DNA of 64,000 nt from JAHRAW01 sp965243285 (GCA_965243285.1 OZ251537.1:2604001-2668000); one strand, 5' to 3'. Positions 52,371 to 61,967 are shown, numbered from the stretch's first letter. A program made the numbers and translations. The notes: generated by a model from the sequence alone, not told the origin.

Positions 52371-53618
52371 ATGCTTGAAATCATTATCCCTGCCGCTGGC
52401 GGCTTAGCCATCGGTTTGGCCATCGGCTGGCTGTGGCGTTCGCAAAGCGCCGCGGCGCCGCAAAAAATAACGCAGTTGGAGGAAGAATTGCGCTGCGCGC
52501 GCGATTCGGAAGTGGAATCGCGCACCAAATTGGCGCATCAAAGCGAGCGATTCGATGAGGAAAAGACGCGTTTGGCGGACCTTCGCCAGCACATGGAAAG
52601 CACCTTCAAAGCCATGGCGGCGGACATCGTGCACGCCAATTCCAAGGCCTTCCTCGAGCAAGCCAATGAAAAATTCAACGCCCTGCGCGACGGTTCGGAG
52701 AAAGAATTAGAGGGCAAGAAAAAACTCATCGATGAAAAACTGGCCAGCATGGATGCAACCCTGAAAACCATCCACCACCAGTCCACGGCCCTGAAAACCA
52801 GCATCGACACCAGCCAAAAAACCACCGCCAAACTGAGCGAAGACACCGCCCGCCTGCGCGAAGTGCTTTCTTCATCGCAAAAACGCGGCCAATGGGGCGA
52901 GCGCATGGTGGTGGATATTCTACAAGTCATCGGCTTCGTCGAAAATGTAAACTACACCCAGCAGCAACAGGTTGAATCCGGCCAGCGCCCGGATTTCACC
53001 TTCATTTTACCGCAGGAAAAAGTCCTCAATATGGATGTCAAGTTTCCCCTTGCCCGCTACGAGAATTATCTGGCCGCCGACAGCAAAGAAATTCGCGCCC
53101 AAGAAAAAACCGCCTTCCTCAAAGCTGTCGAGAAGCACATCGTATCGGTGTCCGGGCGCGAATATATCAACCCGGCCGAAGGCACCTTAAACTATGTCAT
53201 GCTGTTCATCCCCAACGAATCCATCTATGGTTTTATCAACGACAAATCCACCGAGTTGGTGGATTTTGCGCTGAGCAAACGCGTATTGTTGTGCTCGCCG
53301 CTGACCTTATACGCCATGCTGTCGCTCATCCACCAAGCGGCGCGCAATTTCCACCTCAACGAACGCGCTTCGGAGGTGATGGGATTGGTCGCCAAATTCC
53401 GCCATGAATGGAAAAAATACAGCGAGCAAATGGACAAATTAGGGCGCCGAATCGAAGGCTTGAGCGGCGATTTTCATGCCCTCAACACCACCCGCGCGCG
53501 GGCGCTGGAAAAACCCCTCGACAAAATCGAGAGCATCTCATTAGCCACCGCGCAGGTCGGCGACGATGCGCAGCCAGCATTAGCCAGCGCGACGAAAACT
53601 TTGCCCGGCGATGCTTAA
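52371..53618 (+). CDS. rmuC: DNA recombination protein RmuC
   Basis: RmuC limits inversion between short inverted repeats and carries a PD-(D/E)XK-like nuclease fold. From ATG 52371 (MLEIIIPAAGGLAIGLAIGWLW) it is 415 aa. There is one N-terminal membrane helix, a coiled-coil stretch (QLEEELRCARDSEVESRTKLAHQSERFDEEK, and 100-170), then the conserved core SSQKRGQWGERMVVDILQ, RPDFTFILPQEKVLNMDVKFPLARYENYL and SVSGREYINPAEGTLNYVMLFIPNESIY. The frame is open from 52248, without similarity. A gene limiting inverted-repeat recombination is notable in a genome full of such repeats, though that link is speculation. Confidence 0.93.
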   Translation: MLEIIIPAAGGLAIGLAIGWLWRSQSAAAPQKITQLEEELRCARDSEVESRTKLAHQSERFDEEKTRLADLRQHMESTFKAMAADIVHANSKAFLEQANEKFNALRDGSEKELEGKKKLIDEKLASMDATLKTIHHQSTALKTSIDTSQKTTAKLSEDTARLREVLSSSQKRGQWGERMVVDILQVIGFVENVNYTQQQQVESGQRPDFTFILPQEKVLNMDVKFPLARYENYLAADSKEIRAQEKTAFLKAVEKHIVSVSGREYINPAEGTLNYVMLFIPNESIYGFINDKSTELVDFALSKRVLLCSPLTLYAMLSLIHQAARNFHLNERASEVMGLVAKFRHEWKKYSEQMDKLGRRIEGLSGDFHALNTTRARALEKPLDKIESISLATAQVGDDAQPALASATKTLPGDA

Positions 53619-53727
53619 AATCATGGATGAATCATAGATTTCAAGCGTATAAGCATTCGCCGGCCATTCGCCGGCTAACTTTTTCACCTTCACATTCCAT
53701 CCATTCACACCCACGAGGTCTACCGTC

Positions 53728-54198
53728 ATGAACGCTCACATCAACAAACTTTCTCGCCGCTTAGCGCAGTTGTGCCTGCTGGCTGCCATGTTAATGTCCG
53801 CCACTGCTTGGGCCGCGGATGACGCGGTCTATACTTCGCGTTTCAGCAATTTAGGCGCCGACGGTTACGATGTCACGGCCTATTTCAGCGACAACAAAGC
53901 GGTCGAGGGCAAAAAATCCTTCAAGGCCGAATACATGGGTGCCGATTGGCTGTTTGTCAGCCAAGAAAATCTCGACAAATTTACCGCCGCCCCGGATATG
54001 TACGCCCCGCAATACGGCGGCTATTGCGCTTGGGCGGTGGCCAATGGCGACACCGCCAGCGGCGACCCTGAGCTATGGACGCTGCACGATGGCAAGTTGT
54101 ATCTGAACTACAACAAGAAGATCAATAAGAGGTGGCTGGCTGATAAGGAGAATTTAATCGTCGCCGCCGATGGCAAATGGCCGGCGGTGCTGAACTAA
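53728..54198 (+). CDS. Secreted YHS-domain protein
   Basis: A 156-aa periplasmic protein with a clear Sec signal peptide (LSRRLAQLCLLAAMLMSATAWA, cleavage near residue 29). The rest is a single YHS-type domain: GADGYDVTAYFSDNKAVEGKKSF, YMGADWLFVSQENLDKFTAAPDMYAPQYGGYCAWAVANG, then KLYLNYNKKINKRW. Members of this family often accompany metal or copper handling, but no ligand is proven here. SD GAGG lies 11 bp before ATG 53728. A good intrinsic terminator follows 27 bp after the stop, so it is probably monocistronic. Confidence 0.88.
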   Translation: MNAHINKLSRRLAQLCLLAAMLMSATAWAADDAVYTSRFSNLGADGYDVTAYFSDNKAVEGKKSFKAEYMGADWLFVSQENLDKFTAAPDMYAPQYGGYCAWAVANGDTASGDPELWTLHDGKLYLNYNKKINKRWLADKENLIVAADGKWPAVLN

Positions 54199-54224
54199 CC
54201 GCCGCTCGCGAAATCCGCCTACAG

Positions 54225-54257
54225 CCGCAATCCTCAGCTTGGGGATTGCGGTTTTTT
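54225..54257 (+). terminator. Intrinsic terminator after the YHS gene
   Basis: Stem CCGCAATCC (54225-54233) pairs exactly with GGATTGCGG (54243-54251) around a 9-base loop, followed by TTTTTT. It is the clearest rho-independent terminator in the window. Confidence 0.88.
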
Positions 54258-54370
54258 ATGGGGGCGACTCGGCTATAAGGTTTACATTCATACATCCGCC
54301 GGCTCCATTGCGGCGTTACTTTTTCTCATCAACTTACAGCCGTTGCGCTAAATGGCGCGCGCTTTATTTT

Positions 54371-54847
54371 ATGTTGCCCGAATCGATCATCGTAAGAGAC
54401 GCCCGCTGCGAAGACGCGTCGACGCTGGCGCGTTTTAACCGCGACCTGGCCATGGAAACCGAAAATTTGAGGCTGAATCTCGAGGTGGTTTTGCGCGGCG
54501 TCGGCGCCGTGTTCGAGAATCCGCAGCGCGGTTTTTATGTGGTCGCCGAACACCAAGCGGCGGCAAAAACCCTCGCCGCCGCATTGCTGGTGACCACCGA
54601 ATGGAGCGATTGGCGATGCGGCGAGCTGTGGTGGATTCAAAGCGTCTATGTGGCCAGCCCATGGCGGCGGCGGGGCATATATCGCGCCTTATATCGGTAT
54701 GTGCAGCAACGCGCCCAATGCCATAAAACCGCGCTCGGCTTCCGCCTCTATGTCGCGCGCGACAACCACGCCGCGCAAAAAACATACACCGCATTAGGCA
54801 TGCGCGAGACCCCATACAAAATGTTCGAACACCTAAACCTGCGGTAA
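54371..54847 (+). CDS. GNAT-family N-acetyltransferase
   Basis: From ATG 54371 (MLPESIIVRDARCEDASTLARFN) it is 158 aa. The GNAT fold is visible: an N-terminal RDARCEDA strand-helix, the YVVAEHQAA strand, WWIQSVYVASPWRRRGIYRALYRYVQ (motif A, with the acetyl-CoA pyrophosphate loop RRRGIY), and the C-terminal LYVARDNHAAQKTYTALGMRETPYKMFE (motif B). The substrate is unknown. The upstream frame to 54239 includes the terminator and is not coding. Confidence 0.88.
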   Translation: MLPESIIVRDARCEDASTLARFNRDLAMETENLRLNLEVVLRGVGAVFENPQRGFYVVAEHQAAAKTLAAALLVTTEWSDWRCGELWWIQSVYVASPWRRRGIYRALYRYVQQRAQCHKTALGFRLYVARDNHAAQKTYTALGMRETPYKMFEHLNLR

Positions 54848-55238
54848 ATTCAAACTCCATTTTTTTATTCGGATTTAGATATATAAATCACAAATAATAG
54901 AACGTAGTATTCACATTAACGCCAACCAAATCCGCCGCACATCGCGCCGTCGCTCCAGCAACAAAATGCTCGACTAATGGCCGCTGTTTATGGCAGCTCA
55001 ATTTGCTCTTTCTCATACTAGTCTATATAACATAAATCCGAGTTATCTATGGCAACCCCTTATTAATGTAGTTTATCGATTGATATTTATCTGTTAATTT
55101 CATTTGTTAATTTATGGTATCGAATCATTTTGTTATTCATTAATTTGATTTATATTAACGTGTTTGATTTATTTATTAACCAACTTTCGCTAATTCCATT
55201 GCGCTAATTTTATGGCGCGATTCCATCGCCATATTCCC
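54848..55238. other. AT-rich spacer with a solo repeat-element end
   Basis: This 391-bp region drops sharply in GC, especially 55030-55200, where TTAATTT and ATTTATTT strings dominate. It contains an 18-bp match to the element ends (54872-54889). No ORF or RNA is recognised. It carries whatever promoter drives the acyl-CoA ligase. Confidence 0.5.
54872..54889. repeat. Solo terminal-repeat remnant of the mobile element family
   Basis: GATTTAGATATATAAATC is identical to the outer part of the right ends of copies A (to 292) and D (to 38443). No arms or core are next to it, so it is either a relic of an excised or eroded copy, or an empty target with chance similarity. Confidence 0.55.
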
Positions 55239-56936
55239 ATGAAAAAAAACTACGATAACTTGCCGCCGGTCGACGGGCTTAATTTCGTTGCCCTATCGCC
55301 GCTTTCATTTTTGGCGCGCGCGGCGCAAACCTATGCCGACCATCCGGCGGTGATTTACGAAAATCGGCGCTACACCTGGCGCCAGACCGCGCAGCGTTGC
55401 CATCAACTGGCGGCCGGCCTGCGCCGCCTCGGCGTCGGCACTGGCTGCACCGTGTCGGTGTTGGCGGCGAACACGCCGGAATTGGTGGAAGCGCACTACG
55501 GCGTGCCCATGTGCGGCGGCGTGGTAAACGCCATCAACACGCGGCTGGATGCGGACACGGTGGCCTACATTCTCGAGCACGGCGATGCCCGAGTGCTGCT
55601 CGCCGACACGCATTTTTCCGCCACTGCGCGCATCGCCTTAGCGAAATTAAAACACCCGCCGACAGTGGTCGATATCGTAGACGACCAAGCTCCGCCGCCG
55701 GCCGGCAGTGGCGAACGACTGGGCGCCATCACCTATGAGGAATTGCTGGCCGCTGAGACCGATGCCGGCCAAAATCAGCTCGATATCGATGCCATGCTGC
55801 CGCCATCGGAATGGGACGCCATCGCGCTGAATTACACCTCCGGCACCAGCGGCCGCCCCAAGGGCGTGGTCTACCATCATCGCGGCGCTTATTTAATGTC
55901 CATGGGCACCATCGCCGCCTGGCAACTCCCCAAACACCCGCGCTACTTGTATACCGTGCCCATGTTTCACTGCAACGGCTGGGGACATGTGTGGACCATG
56001 GCGGTGTTAGGCGGCACCATCGTGTGCAATCGCGCTATCCGCGCCGAGGTTATTTTCGAAGCCATCGCGCGCCATAAAATCACCCACTTCGGTGGCGCGC
56101 CGGTGGTGCTGGCCATGCTCGCCGATGCGTCGCCCGAGACGCGCCAGCCCTTCGAACACACCGTGCAAGTGATGACCGCCGGCGCGCCGCCGCCGAGCGC
56201 CGTGCTGGAAAAGGTCGAGGCGCTGGGCTTCAATGTCACGCATGTTTATGGGCTAACCGAAACCTACGGCCATGTGATGTATTGCGAGTGGCGCGAGGAA
56301 TGGCAGCGCTTGGGGGGCGCGCAACAAGCCGAACTAAAATCCCGCCAAGGGGTGCGGCTGCCCATGATGGAAGCGGCGCGCGTGCACGACCCACAAAGCG
56401 GTGCCGCGGTGCCGGCCGATGGCAAAACCATCGGCGAAATCGTGTTGCGCGGCAACACCACCATGAAGGGCTATTACAAAAACCCCGAAGCCACCGCCGC
56501 CGCATTCGCCGGCGGCTGGTTTCACAGCGGTGATTTGGCGGTGGTGCACGCCGACGGCTATATTGAAATCAAAGACCGCCTCAAAGACATCATCATCTCC
56601 GGCGGCGAAAATATTTCCTCCATCGAAATCGAAGCGGCGCTGTACAAACACCCTAAAATCGCCGCGGTCGCCGTGGTGGCCAAGCCGGATGCCAAATGGG
56701 GCGAAACGCCGTGCGCGTTTGTCGAATTAATGCCCGGCGAAAATGCCAGCGAAACGGAAATCATCGAGTTTTCCCGCCTGCATTTGAGCGGCTACAAACG
56801 CCCCAAGCAAGTGGTTTTTATGCAGCTGCCGAAAACCTCCACCGGCAAAATCCAAAAATTCCAACTGCGCGAACTTGCTCGTCAAAATCAGTCTCGCCAA
56901 AATCCGGCCCGCCAAAACGCGGCGCCAGACGGCTGA
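55239..56936 (+). CDS. Acyl-CoA ligase (AMP-forming)
   Basis: A 565-aa ANL-superfamily enzyme that activates a carboxylate to its CoA thioester via an acyl-adenylate. Motifs: LNYTSGTSGRPKGVVYHHRGA (P-loop), HVYGLTETYGH, GWFHSGDLAVVHADGYIEIKDRLKDIIISGGENIS, and the catalytic Lys near KTSTGKIQKFQL. The MFHCNGWGHVW segment and overall pattern are typical of medium-chain and DmdB-like (methylmercaptopropionate) ligases, but the acid cannot be told from sequence. ATG 55239 (MKKNYDNLPPVDG) is preferred over 55212. It is followed by a 3-hydroxyacyl-CoA dehydrogenase 70 bp on. Confidence 0.9.
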   Translation: MKKNYDNLPPVDGLNFVALSPLSFLARAAQTYADHPAVIYENRRYTWRQTAQRCHQLAAGLRRLGVGTGCTVSVLAANTPELVEAHYGVPMCGGVVNAINTRLDADTVAYILEHGDARVLLADTHFSATARIALAKLKHPPTVVDIVDDQAPPPAGSGERLGAITYEELLAAETDAGQNQLDIDAMLPPSEWDAIALNYTSGTSGRPKGVVYHHRGAYLMSMGTIAAWQLPKHPRYLYTVPMFHCNGWGHVWTMAVLGGTIVCNRAIRAEVIFEAIARHKITHFGGAPVVLAMLADASPETRQPFEHTVQVMTAGAPPPSAVLEKVEALGFNVTHVYGLTETYGHVMYCEWREEWQRLGGAQQAELKSRQGVRLPMMEAARVHDPQSGAAVPADGKTIGEIVLRGNTTMKGYYKNPEATAAAFAGGWFHSGDLAVVHADGYIEIKDRLKDIIISGGENISSIEIEAALYKHPKIAAVAVVAKPDAKWGETPCAFVELMPGENASETEIIEFSRLHLSGYKRPKQVVFMQLPKTSTGKIQKFQLRELARQNQSRQNPARQNAAPDG

Positions 56937-57006
56937 AATTCGCGCATTTTTCACGCATTTTGCCCCCCCTTATTTCTATCCACCCCACCATCAAAATCAT
57001 CTCGAC

Positions 57007-58317
57007 ATGACTGACATTAAAAGGGTCGCCGTACTCGGCGCCGGCACCATGGGCACCGGCATCGCCGCGGCCTGCGCCAACGCCGATTGCGAAGTATTGT
57101 TGCTGGACTTAGAAAAAAGCGCGGCCGACGCGGCCCGAGAAAAACTCAGCGGCGGGCGCGCCCCGCTCATCCAAAACGCCGCCACGCTGGATAAAATCAG
57201 CACCGGATCATTCGCCGACGACCTCGGCAAAATCGCCGACTATGATTGGATTTGCGAGGCCATCGTCGAAAACCTCGCCATCAAGCGCGACATGTTCGCC
57301 CAAGTCGAAGCACTGCGCGCCGATGGCTCGCTGGTTACCACCAACACCTCCGGCATCCCGCTCAAAGACATCAGCGCCGACATGCCGGCGCGCTTGCAGC
57401 GCGACATCGCCGTCACCCACTTTTTCAATCCGGTGCATGTGATGAAGCTCGTCGAACTAGTGCCCGGCGAACAAACTACCCCGCAAACCATCACCACCGT
57501 GGCGGATTTTCTCGGCGCGCGTTTGGGCAAAGGCGTGGTGCACGCCAAAGACACGGTGAATTTTATCGGCAACCGCATCGGCTGTATGTGGATGCTCGCC
57601 GGCCTGCATTTGGCCGAAAAAGCCATGCGCGAGGCCGGCTTGAACATCGAAACCGTGGATGCATTAACCTCGGCGCCGCTCGGGCTGCCGGCCACTGGGC
57701 TGTATGGCTTAATCGACTTAATCGGCCTCGATGTCATGCGCAATGTGGGCAAAAACCTCGCCGCCAACCTGCCGGCAACGGATGCCGGCCGGCCATACAC
57801 CGCCTTCACCGAGCAAGTGCAACGCATGCATGATCGCGGTCAGCTCGGGCGCAAAAGCGGCGGCGGTTTCTACCAACTCACCCGCCACGATGACGGCCGC
57901 AAGAGCATGGCGGTTTTCGACCTCATTAGCGATGCTTGGCGTCCGGCGGTGACCGTGGAACTGCGTGGCGACCAGCAAACTTTGCCGGATTTATTCGCCA
58001 GCGACAGCGCCTGCGGTCGTTTTGTGCGCGATTTGGTCACCACCACGCTGTGCTATGCCGCCGATTTGGTGCCGGAAATTTCCGACGACATCGTCAACAT
58101 CGACCGCGCCATGCGCTGGGGTTTCAACTGGCAACGCGGCCCCTTTGAAATGATAGACCAGCTCGGCGCCGACAAACTCATCGCAGCGCTGGGCGAATCT
58201 TCGGCAAAATTGCCGAAAATGCTGCAAGTTTTGGCCAGCAGCGGCGAAAAAAGTTTTTATCGTAACGCTGGGCGGGAGTATTTGGGTATGGACGGGCGCT
58301 GGCGACAGAGCGATTGA
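57007..58317 (+). CDS. 3-hydroxyacyl-CoA dehydrogenase
   Basis: Oxidises 3-hydroxyacyl-CoA to the 3-keto form with NAD+. The 436-aa protein has the Rossmann start VAVLGAGTMGTGIAAACA, CEAIVENLAIKRDMFAQVE, THFFNPVHVMKLVELVPG (catalytic His in HFFNPV) and two C-terminal 3HCDH domains (NFIGNRIGCMWM; MRWGFNWQRGPFEMIDQLG). It is a stand-alone enzyme with no crotonase domain, unlike FadB. The start ATG 57007 gives MTDIKRVAVLG; the frame is open back into the ligase gene. No thiolase or enoyl hydratase follows, so the pathway is incomplete here. Confidence 0.91.
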   Translation: MTDIKRVAVLGAGTMGTGIAAACANADCEVLLLDLEKSAADAAREKLSGGRAPLIQNAATLDKISTGSFADDLGKIADYDWICEAIVENLAIKRDMFAQVEALRADGSLVTTNTSGIPLKDISADMPARLQRDIAVTHFFNPVHVMKLVELVPGEQTTPQTITTVADFLGARLGKGVVHAKDTVNFIGNRIGCMWMLAGLHLAEKAMREAGLNIETVDALTSAPLGLPATGLYGLIDLIGLDVMRNVGKNLAANLPATDAGRPYTAFTEQVQRMHDRGQLGRKSGGGFYQLTRHDDGRKSMAVFDLISDAWRPAVTVELRGDQQTLPDLFASDSACGRFVRDLVTTTLCYAADLVPEISDDIVNIDRAMRWGFNWQRGPFEMIDQLGADKLIAALGESSAKLPKMLQVLASSGEKSFYRNAGREYLGMDGRWRQSD

Positions 58318-58409
58318 TACGCGCGTAAATCAGCGTGATAAAACGGCGCTTCCGCCGCGAAATTTCGCTACTTTCACCCTTAACCGTACGCCCAAAATCC
58401 AGCGCCAAC

Positions 58410-59171
58410 ATGCAAACCCACTACCGCCACCATCCCCCCGCTGAACCGCTGGAAACCATCGGCCCCAATGGCCGCATCGGCTTGGTAGCACTGGCCACCG
58501 ATGTCAACAGCGAGACCGATTTGCGGCGGATGGCACCGCGCGGCGTGGAAATATTCACCAACCGGGTCGCCAATCGCAACCCCACCACGGTGGAAAACTT
58601 GCAAGCCATGGCGCCGGACATCAGCCGCGCCGCCGCTGGCATTTTGCCGGGCGATAGAATCGATATCCTCATCTACGCTTGTACTTCCGGCACCGCGGTC
58701 ATCGGCGAAGCCGAGGTTATCCGGAGATTGCAAGCGGCGCGCGACCGCGGCGATATCCCTTGCACCACGCCGGTCACCTCGGCGCTGGCGGCGTTTTCGT
58801 GTTTTTCGGCGCGACGCATCTCGATTCTCACGCCGTATATCGAGTCGGTCAATCGGCGGCTGGTGGAATTTTTCGCAACTCGCGGGGTTGCGACCTTAAA
58901 TATCCATGGCTTCGGCATCGAAAGCGATGCCGACATGACCGGCATCAGCCATCGCTCGATTGTGACGGCGGCGCGCCACGCCTGCCACGCCGACGCCGAT
59001 GCGCTGTTTATTTCATGCACCGCATTGCGCTCGGCGCAAGTGGTCGCGCAAATCGAGGCTGCCATCGAAAAACCGGTCATCACCAGCAATCAGGCGCTCG
59101 TGTGGCATGCCCTGAAATTGCTGCAACGCCCTTTTGCGGTGCACGGATTCGGGCGCTTGTTCGAGCATTAA
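58410..59171 (+). CDS. Asp/Glu racemase-superfamily protein (maleate isomerase / EutA-like)
   Basis: A 253-aa protein of the family that includes maleate cis-trans isomerase, arylmalonate decarboxylase and the ectoine-catabolism protein EutA. The two cysteines expected at the active site are present: Cys91 in YACTSGTAVIG and Cys202 in FISCTALRSAQV. GPNGRIGLVALATDVNSETDLRRMAP and PVITSNQALVWHAL are also family-like. ATG 58410 is favoured because the upstream 25 codons are Arg-rich and lack similarity. It follows the dehydrogenase by 92 bp. No ectoine genes (doeA, doeB, eutB-E) are in the window, so a EutA role is not shown. Confidence 0.8.
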   Translation: MQTHYRHHPPAEPLETIGPNGRIGLVALATDVNSETDLRRMAPRGVEIFTNRVANRNPTTVENLQAMAPDISRAAAGILPGDRIDILIYACTSGTAVIGEAEVIRRLQAARDRGDIPCTTPVTSALAAFSCFSARRISILTPYIESVNRRLVEFFATRGVATLNIHGFGIESDADMTGISHRSIVTAARHACHADADALFISCTALRSAQVVAQIEAAIEKPVITSNQALVWHALKLLQRPFAVHGFGRLFEH

Positions 59172-59241
59172 TTTGCTGGCGCTTGACGAGAATCACCGCG
59201 ATGCCGCAACCACCGGCACGCTTCGGCGCAAAAAAACCCGC

Positions 59242-60273
59242 CTACACCGCCCTACCCTTCACCGCCAGCCCTTGTTTGACGATGGTGTGGTTCAGCAAAC
59301 TGGCGCATGCATAGATGGCGCGCAGCATGGGCGTGGCGGTGGCGGTCAGCTCGGCGAGTTCGATAACCGCGCCCAATATGGCGTTGATTTCCAACGGTTT
59401 GCCGGCCTCGACATCCTGCAGCATGGAGGTTTTGTGGCGGCCGACTTGCTCGGCGCCGGCGATGCGGCGTTCAATGGATACGCGAAAATCCACCCCCAAT
59501 TTTTCCGCCACCTGACTCGCCTCGCGCATCATGTCGGCCGCCAATTGTCGCGACAACGGAAATTGGCAGATGCCCTCCAAGGTGGCGTGAGTCAAGGCGC
59601 TGATGGGGTTGAAGCATGAATTTCCCAGCGCTTTGAGCCAAATTTCGGCGCGAATATCCGCCAGCACCGGCGCTTTGAAGCCGGCCTCGATGAACATGCG
59701 CGCCACGCGATTGACGCGCCGCGAATCGCTGCCATCGAGTTCGCCCAGCGGGAAACGCATGCCTTCGAGGTGGTGAATCACGCCCGGTTCTTTGATTACC
59801 GCCGCCGGGTACGCCACGCAGCCGAGCAGCCGCTTCGCGTCCATGGCGCGCCCCAGCACGCCGCCGGGGTCCACCGACTGCAGTACATGGTCGGCGTATT
59901 TATGGCCGGGCTGCGCTTCGTTCCAGCGCTGAAAGTACCACCACGGAATGCCGTTTTGGAAAGTCACCAGCACGCTGCTAGCGCCAAATAGCGCTGGCAG
60001 TTGATCGAGAATCCCCACAATCTGGTGGGATTTCAGCGCCATCAGCACCACATCTTGCGCCCCCAATGCGGCGAAATTATCGGTGGCGGTTACATTTTTG
60101 ACCACTGAATCGCTCGCCTCGCCCGCCATGCGCGAACTCACCCGCAAACCGCGCGCTTGAATGGCGGCAAGGTGGGGCCCGCGCGCAATCAACGATACCT
60201 GATGCCCGGCCGCCGCCAAACGCGCCCCTAACAAACCGCCGATGGCGCCGGCGCCGACCACGCATACTTTCAT
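59242..60273 (-). CDS. panE: 2-dehydropantoate 2-reductase
   Basis: NADPH-dependent reduction of ketopantoate to pantoate for pantothenate and CoA synthesis (ApbA/PanE family). The 343-aa protein starts MKVCVVGAGAIGGLLGARLA. VVLMALKSHQI, VLVTFQNGIPWWYF and the C-terminal helical domain with WLKALGNSCFNPISALTHATLEGI and KTSMLQDVEAGKPLEINAILGAVIELAE (catalytic Lys and Asn, substrate Glu) follow. It is slightly longer than E. coli PanE (303 aa). It lies 26 bp downstream of fhs, so it may be cotranscribed. Related ketoreductases cannot be fully excluded. Confidence 0.88.
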   Translation of the reverse strand: MKVCVVGAGAIGGLLGARLAAAGHQVSLIARGPHLAAIQARGLRVSSRMAGEASDSVVKNVTATDNFAALGAQDVVLMALKSHQIVGILDQLPALFGASSVLVTFQNGIPWWYFQRWNEAQPGHKYADHVLQSVDPGGVLGRAMDAKRLLGCVAYPAAVIKEPGVIHHLEGMRFPLGELDGSDSRRVNRVARMFIEAGFKAPVLADIRAEIWLKALGNSCFNPISALTHATLEGICQFPLSRQLAADMMREASQVAEKLGVDFRVSIERRIAGAEQVGRHKTSMLQDVEAGKPLEINAILGAVIELAELTATATPMLRAIYACASLLNHTIVKQGLAVKGRAV

Positions 60274-60299
60274 GTCCGATAAGCCGGGTCAGCCGGGCA

Positions 60300-61967
60300 T
60301 CAAAAAAGCCCGTCCACTTCGCCCTTGGCGTTTAAGCGAATGTTGTTGGCGGCCGGCGTTCGCGGCAAACCGGGCATGGTCATAATATCGCCGCACACCA
60401 CCACCACAAACCCGGCCCCGGCCGACAGCCGCACTTCTCGAATCGGCAACACATGCCCGTTGGGGGCGCCCTTCAAACTGGGGTCGGTGGAAAAACTATA
60501 CTGGGTTTTGGCGATGCAAACCGGCAAGTGGCCGAAGCCGTCGTTCTGTAAATCCATGATTTGATTGCGGATTTTCTGGTCGGCGATGATGTCATCGGCG
60601 CGGTACAGCTTGGTTGCCACGGTTTTAATTTTGTCCCAAATGGGCATGTCGTCCGGATAGAGCACCCGGAAATCACCCTCGCCGCGCTCCACCACGCTGA
60701 CCACCTGGCGTGCCAAATCCACCGCCCCGGCGCCGCCATCGCTCCAATGGCTGGCATCGATGGCGTCCACGCCGTACACCCTGGCTGCCTCGCGAACCGC
60801 CGCGATTTCCGCGTCCGAATCGGCGCTGAAACGATTGATGGCCACCACCACCGGCAAGCCGAAGGCCTTGATGTTGTCGATGTGGCGCGCCAAATTGACG
60901 CATCCATCAGCCACCGCATGGGCGTTTTCCTGCGCTAGATTTTGCTTAGCCACGCCGCCATGCATTTTCAGCGCCCGCACCGTGGCCACTAACACCACCG
61001 CATCCGGCGCCAGGCCGGCGCTGCGGCATTTAATGTTAAAGAATTTTTCGGCCCCCAAGTCGGCGCCAAAACCGGCCTCGGTGACCACATAGTCGGCTAG
61101 TTTTAAGGCCGCGCGCGTGGCGATGACCGAATTGCAGCCGTGCGCGATGTTGGCAAACGGGCCGCCGTGGATGAAGGCCGGGTTATGCTCCAAAGTCTGC
61201 ACCAAATTCGGCGCGATGGCGTCTTTCAGCAATACCGTCATCGGCCCCGGCGCCAACACCGCATCGGCGCGCACCGGTTTGCGGTCGCGGGTGTAGCCGA
61301 TGACCACGCGGCTCAAGCGCTTGAGCAAATCATCGGCATCGCGCGCCAGGCAAAAAATCGCCATTACCTCGGAAGCCACGGTGATGTCGAAGCCGTCCTC
61401 GCGCGGATAGCCGTTAGCAACGCCGCCGAGGGAGCTGGTAATTTGCCGCAATGAGCGATCATTCATATCCACCACCCGCCGCCAAGCCACGCGACGGGTG
61501 TCGATGGCGGCCTCGTTGCCCCAATAAATGTGGTTATCGAGCAACGCCGATAACAAATTATGCGCCGCGGTAATGGCGTGAAAATCCCCGGTGAAATGCA
61601 GGTTGATGTCCTCCATGGGAATCACTTGCGCATAACCGCCGCCAGCGGCGCCGCCCTTCATGCCAAAACAAGGTCCGAGGGACGGTTCGCGCAAGCACAC
61701 CATGGTTTTTTTGCCGATTTTGCACAAGCCATCGGTCAGCCCCACCGAGGTGGTGGTCTTGCCCTCCCCGGCCGGCGTCGGGGTGATCGCGGTCACTAAA
61801 ATCAACTTGCCGTCCGGGCGCTGGGCGAGGGAATCGATAAAGTCCAGCCCGACTTTGGCTTTGGTATGCCCAAAGGGCACCAGGGCATGGGGAGGGATGT
61901 CCAGTTTGGCGGCGATTTCCGAGATCGGTTTTATCGGCGCGCGTTGCGCGATGACGATATCTGACAT
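60300..61967 (-). CDS. fhs: Formate-tetrahydrofolate ligase
   Basis: ATP-dependent formylation of THF, feeding or draining the one-carbon pool. From ATG 61967 (MSDIVIAQRAPIKPISEIAAKLDI) it is 555 aa, the bacterial monofunctional length. The P-loop TPTPAGEGKTTTSVGL, LREPSLGPCFGMKGGAAGGGYAQV, and the folate-proximal FGLPVVVAINRF are intact. The frame is open to 62072 without similarity. It leads panE by 26 bp. It suits a genome that demethylates amines onto THF (DMGDH-like gene at 47.1 kb). No folD is present. Confidence 0.96.
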   Translation of the reverse strand: MSDIVIAQRAPIKPISEIAAKLDIPPHALVPFGHTKAKVGLDFIDSLAQRPDGKLILVTAITPTPAGEGKTTTSVGLTDGLCKIGKKTMVCLREPSLGPCFGMKGGAAGGGYAQVIPMEDINLHFTGDFHAITAAHNLLSALLDNHIYWGNEAAIDTRRVAWRRVVDMNDRSLRQITSSLGGVANGYPREDGFDITVASEVMAIFCLARDADDLLKRLSRVVIGYTRDRKPVRADAVLAPGPMTVLLKDAIAPNLVQTLEHNPAFIHGGPFANIAHGCNSVIATRAALKLADYVVTEAGFGADLGAEKFFNIKCRSAGLAPDAVVLVATVRALKMHGGVAKQNLAQENAHAVADGCVNLARHIDNIKAFGLPVVVAINRFSADSDAEIAAVREAARVYGVDAIDASHWSDGGAGAVDLARQVVSVVERGEGDFRVLYPDDMPIWDKIKTVATKLYRADDIIADQKIRNQIMDLQNDGFGHLPVCIAKTQYSFSTDPSLKGAPNGHVLPIREVRLSAGAGFVVVVCGDIMTMPGLPRTPAANNIRLNAKGEVDGLF

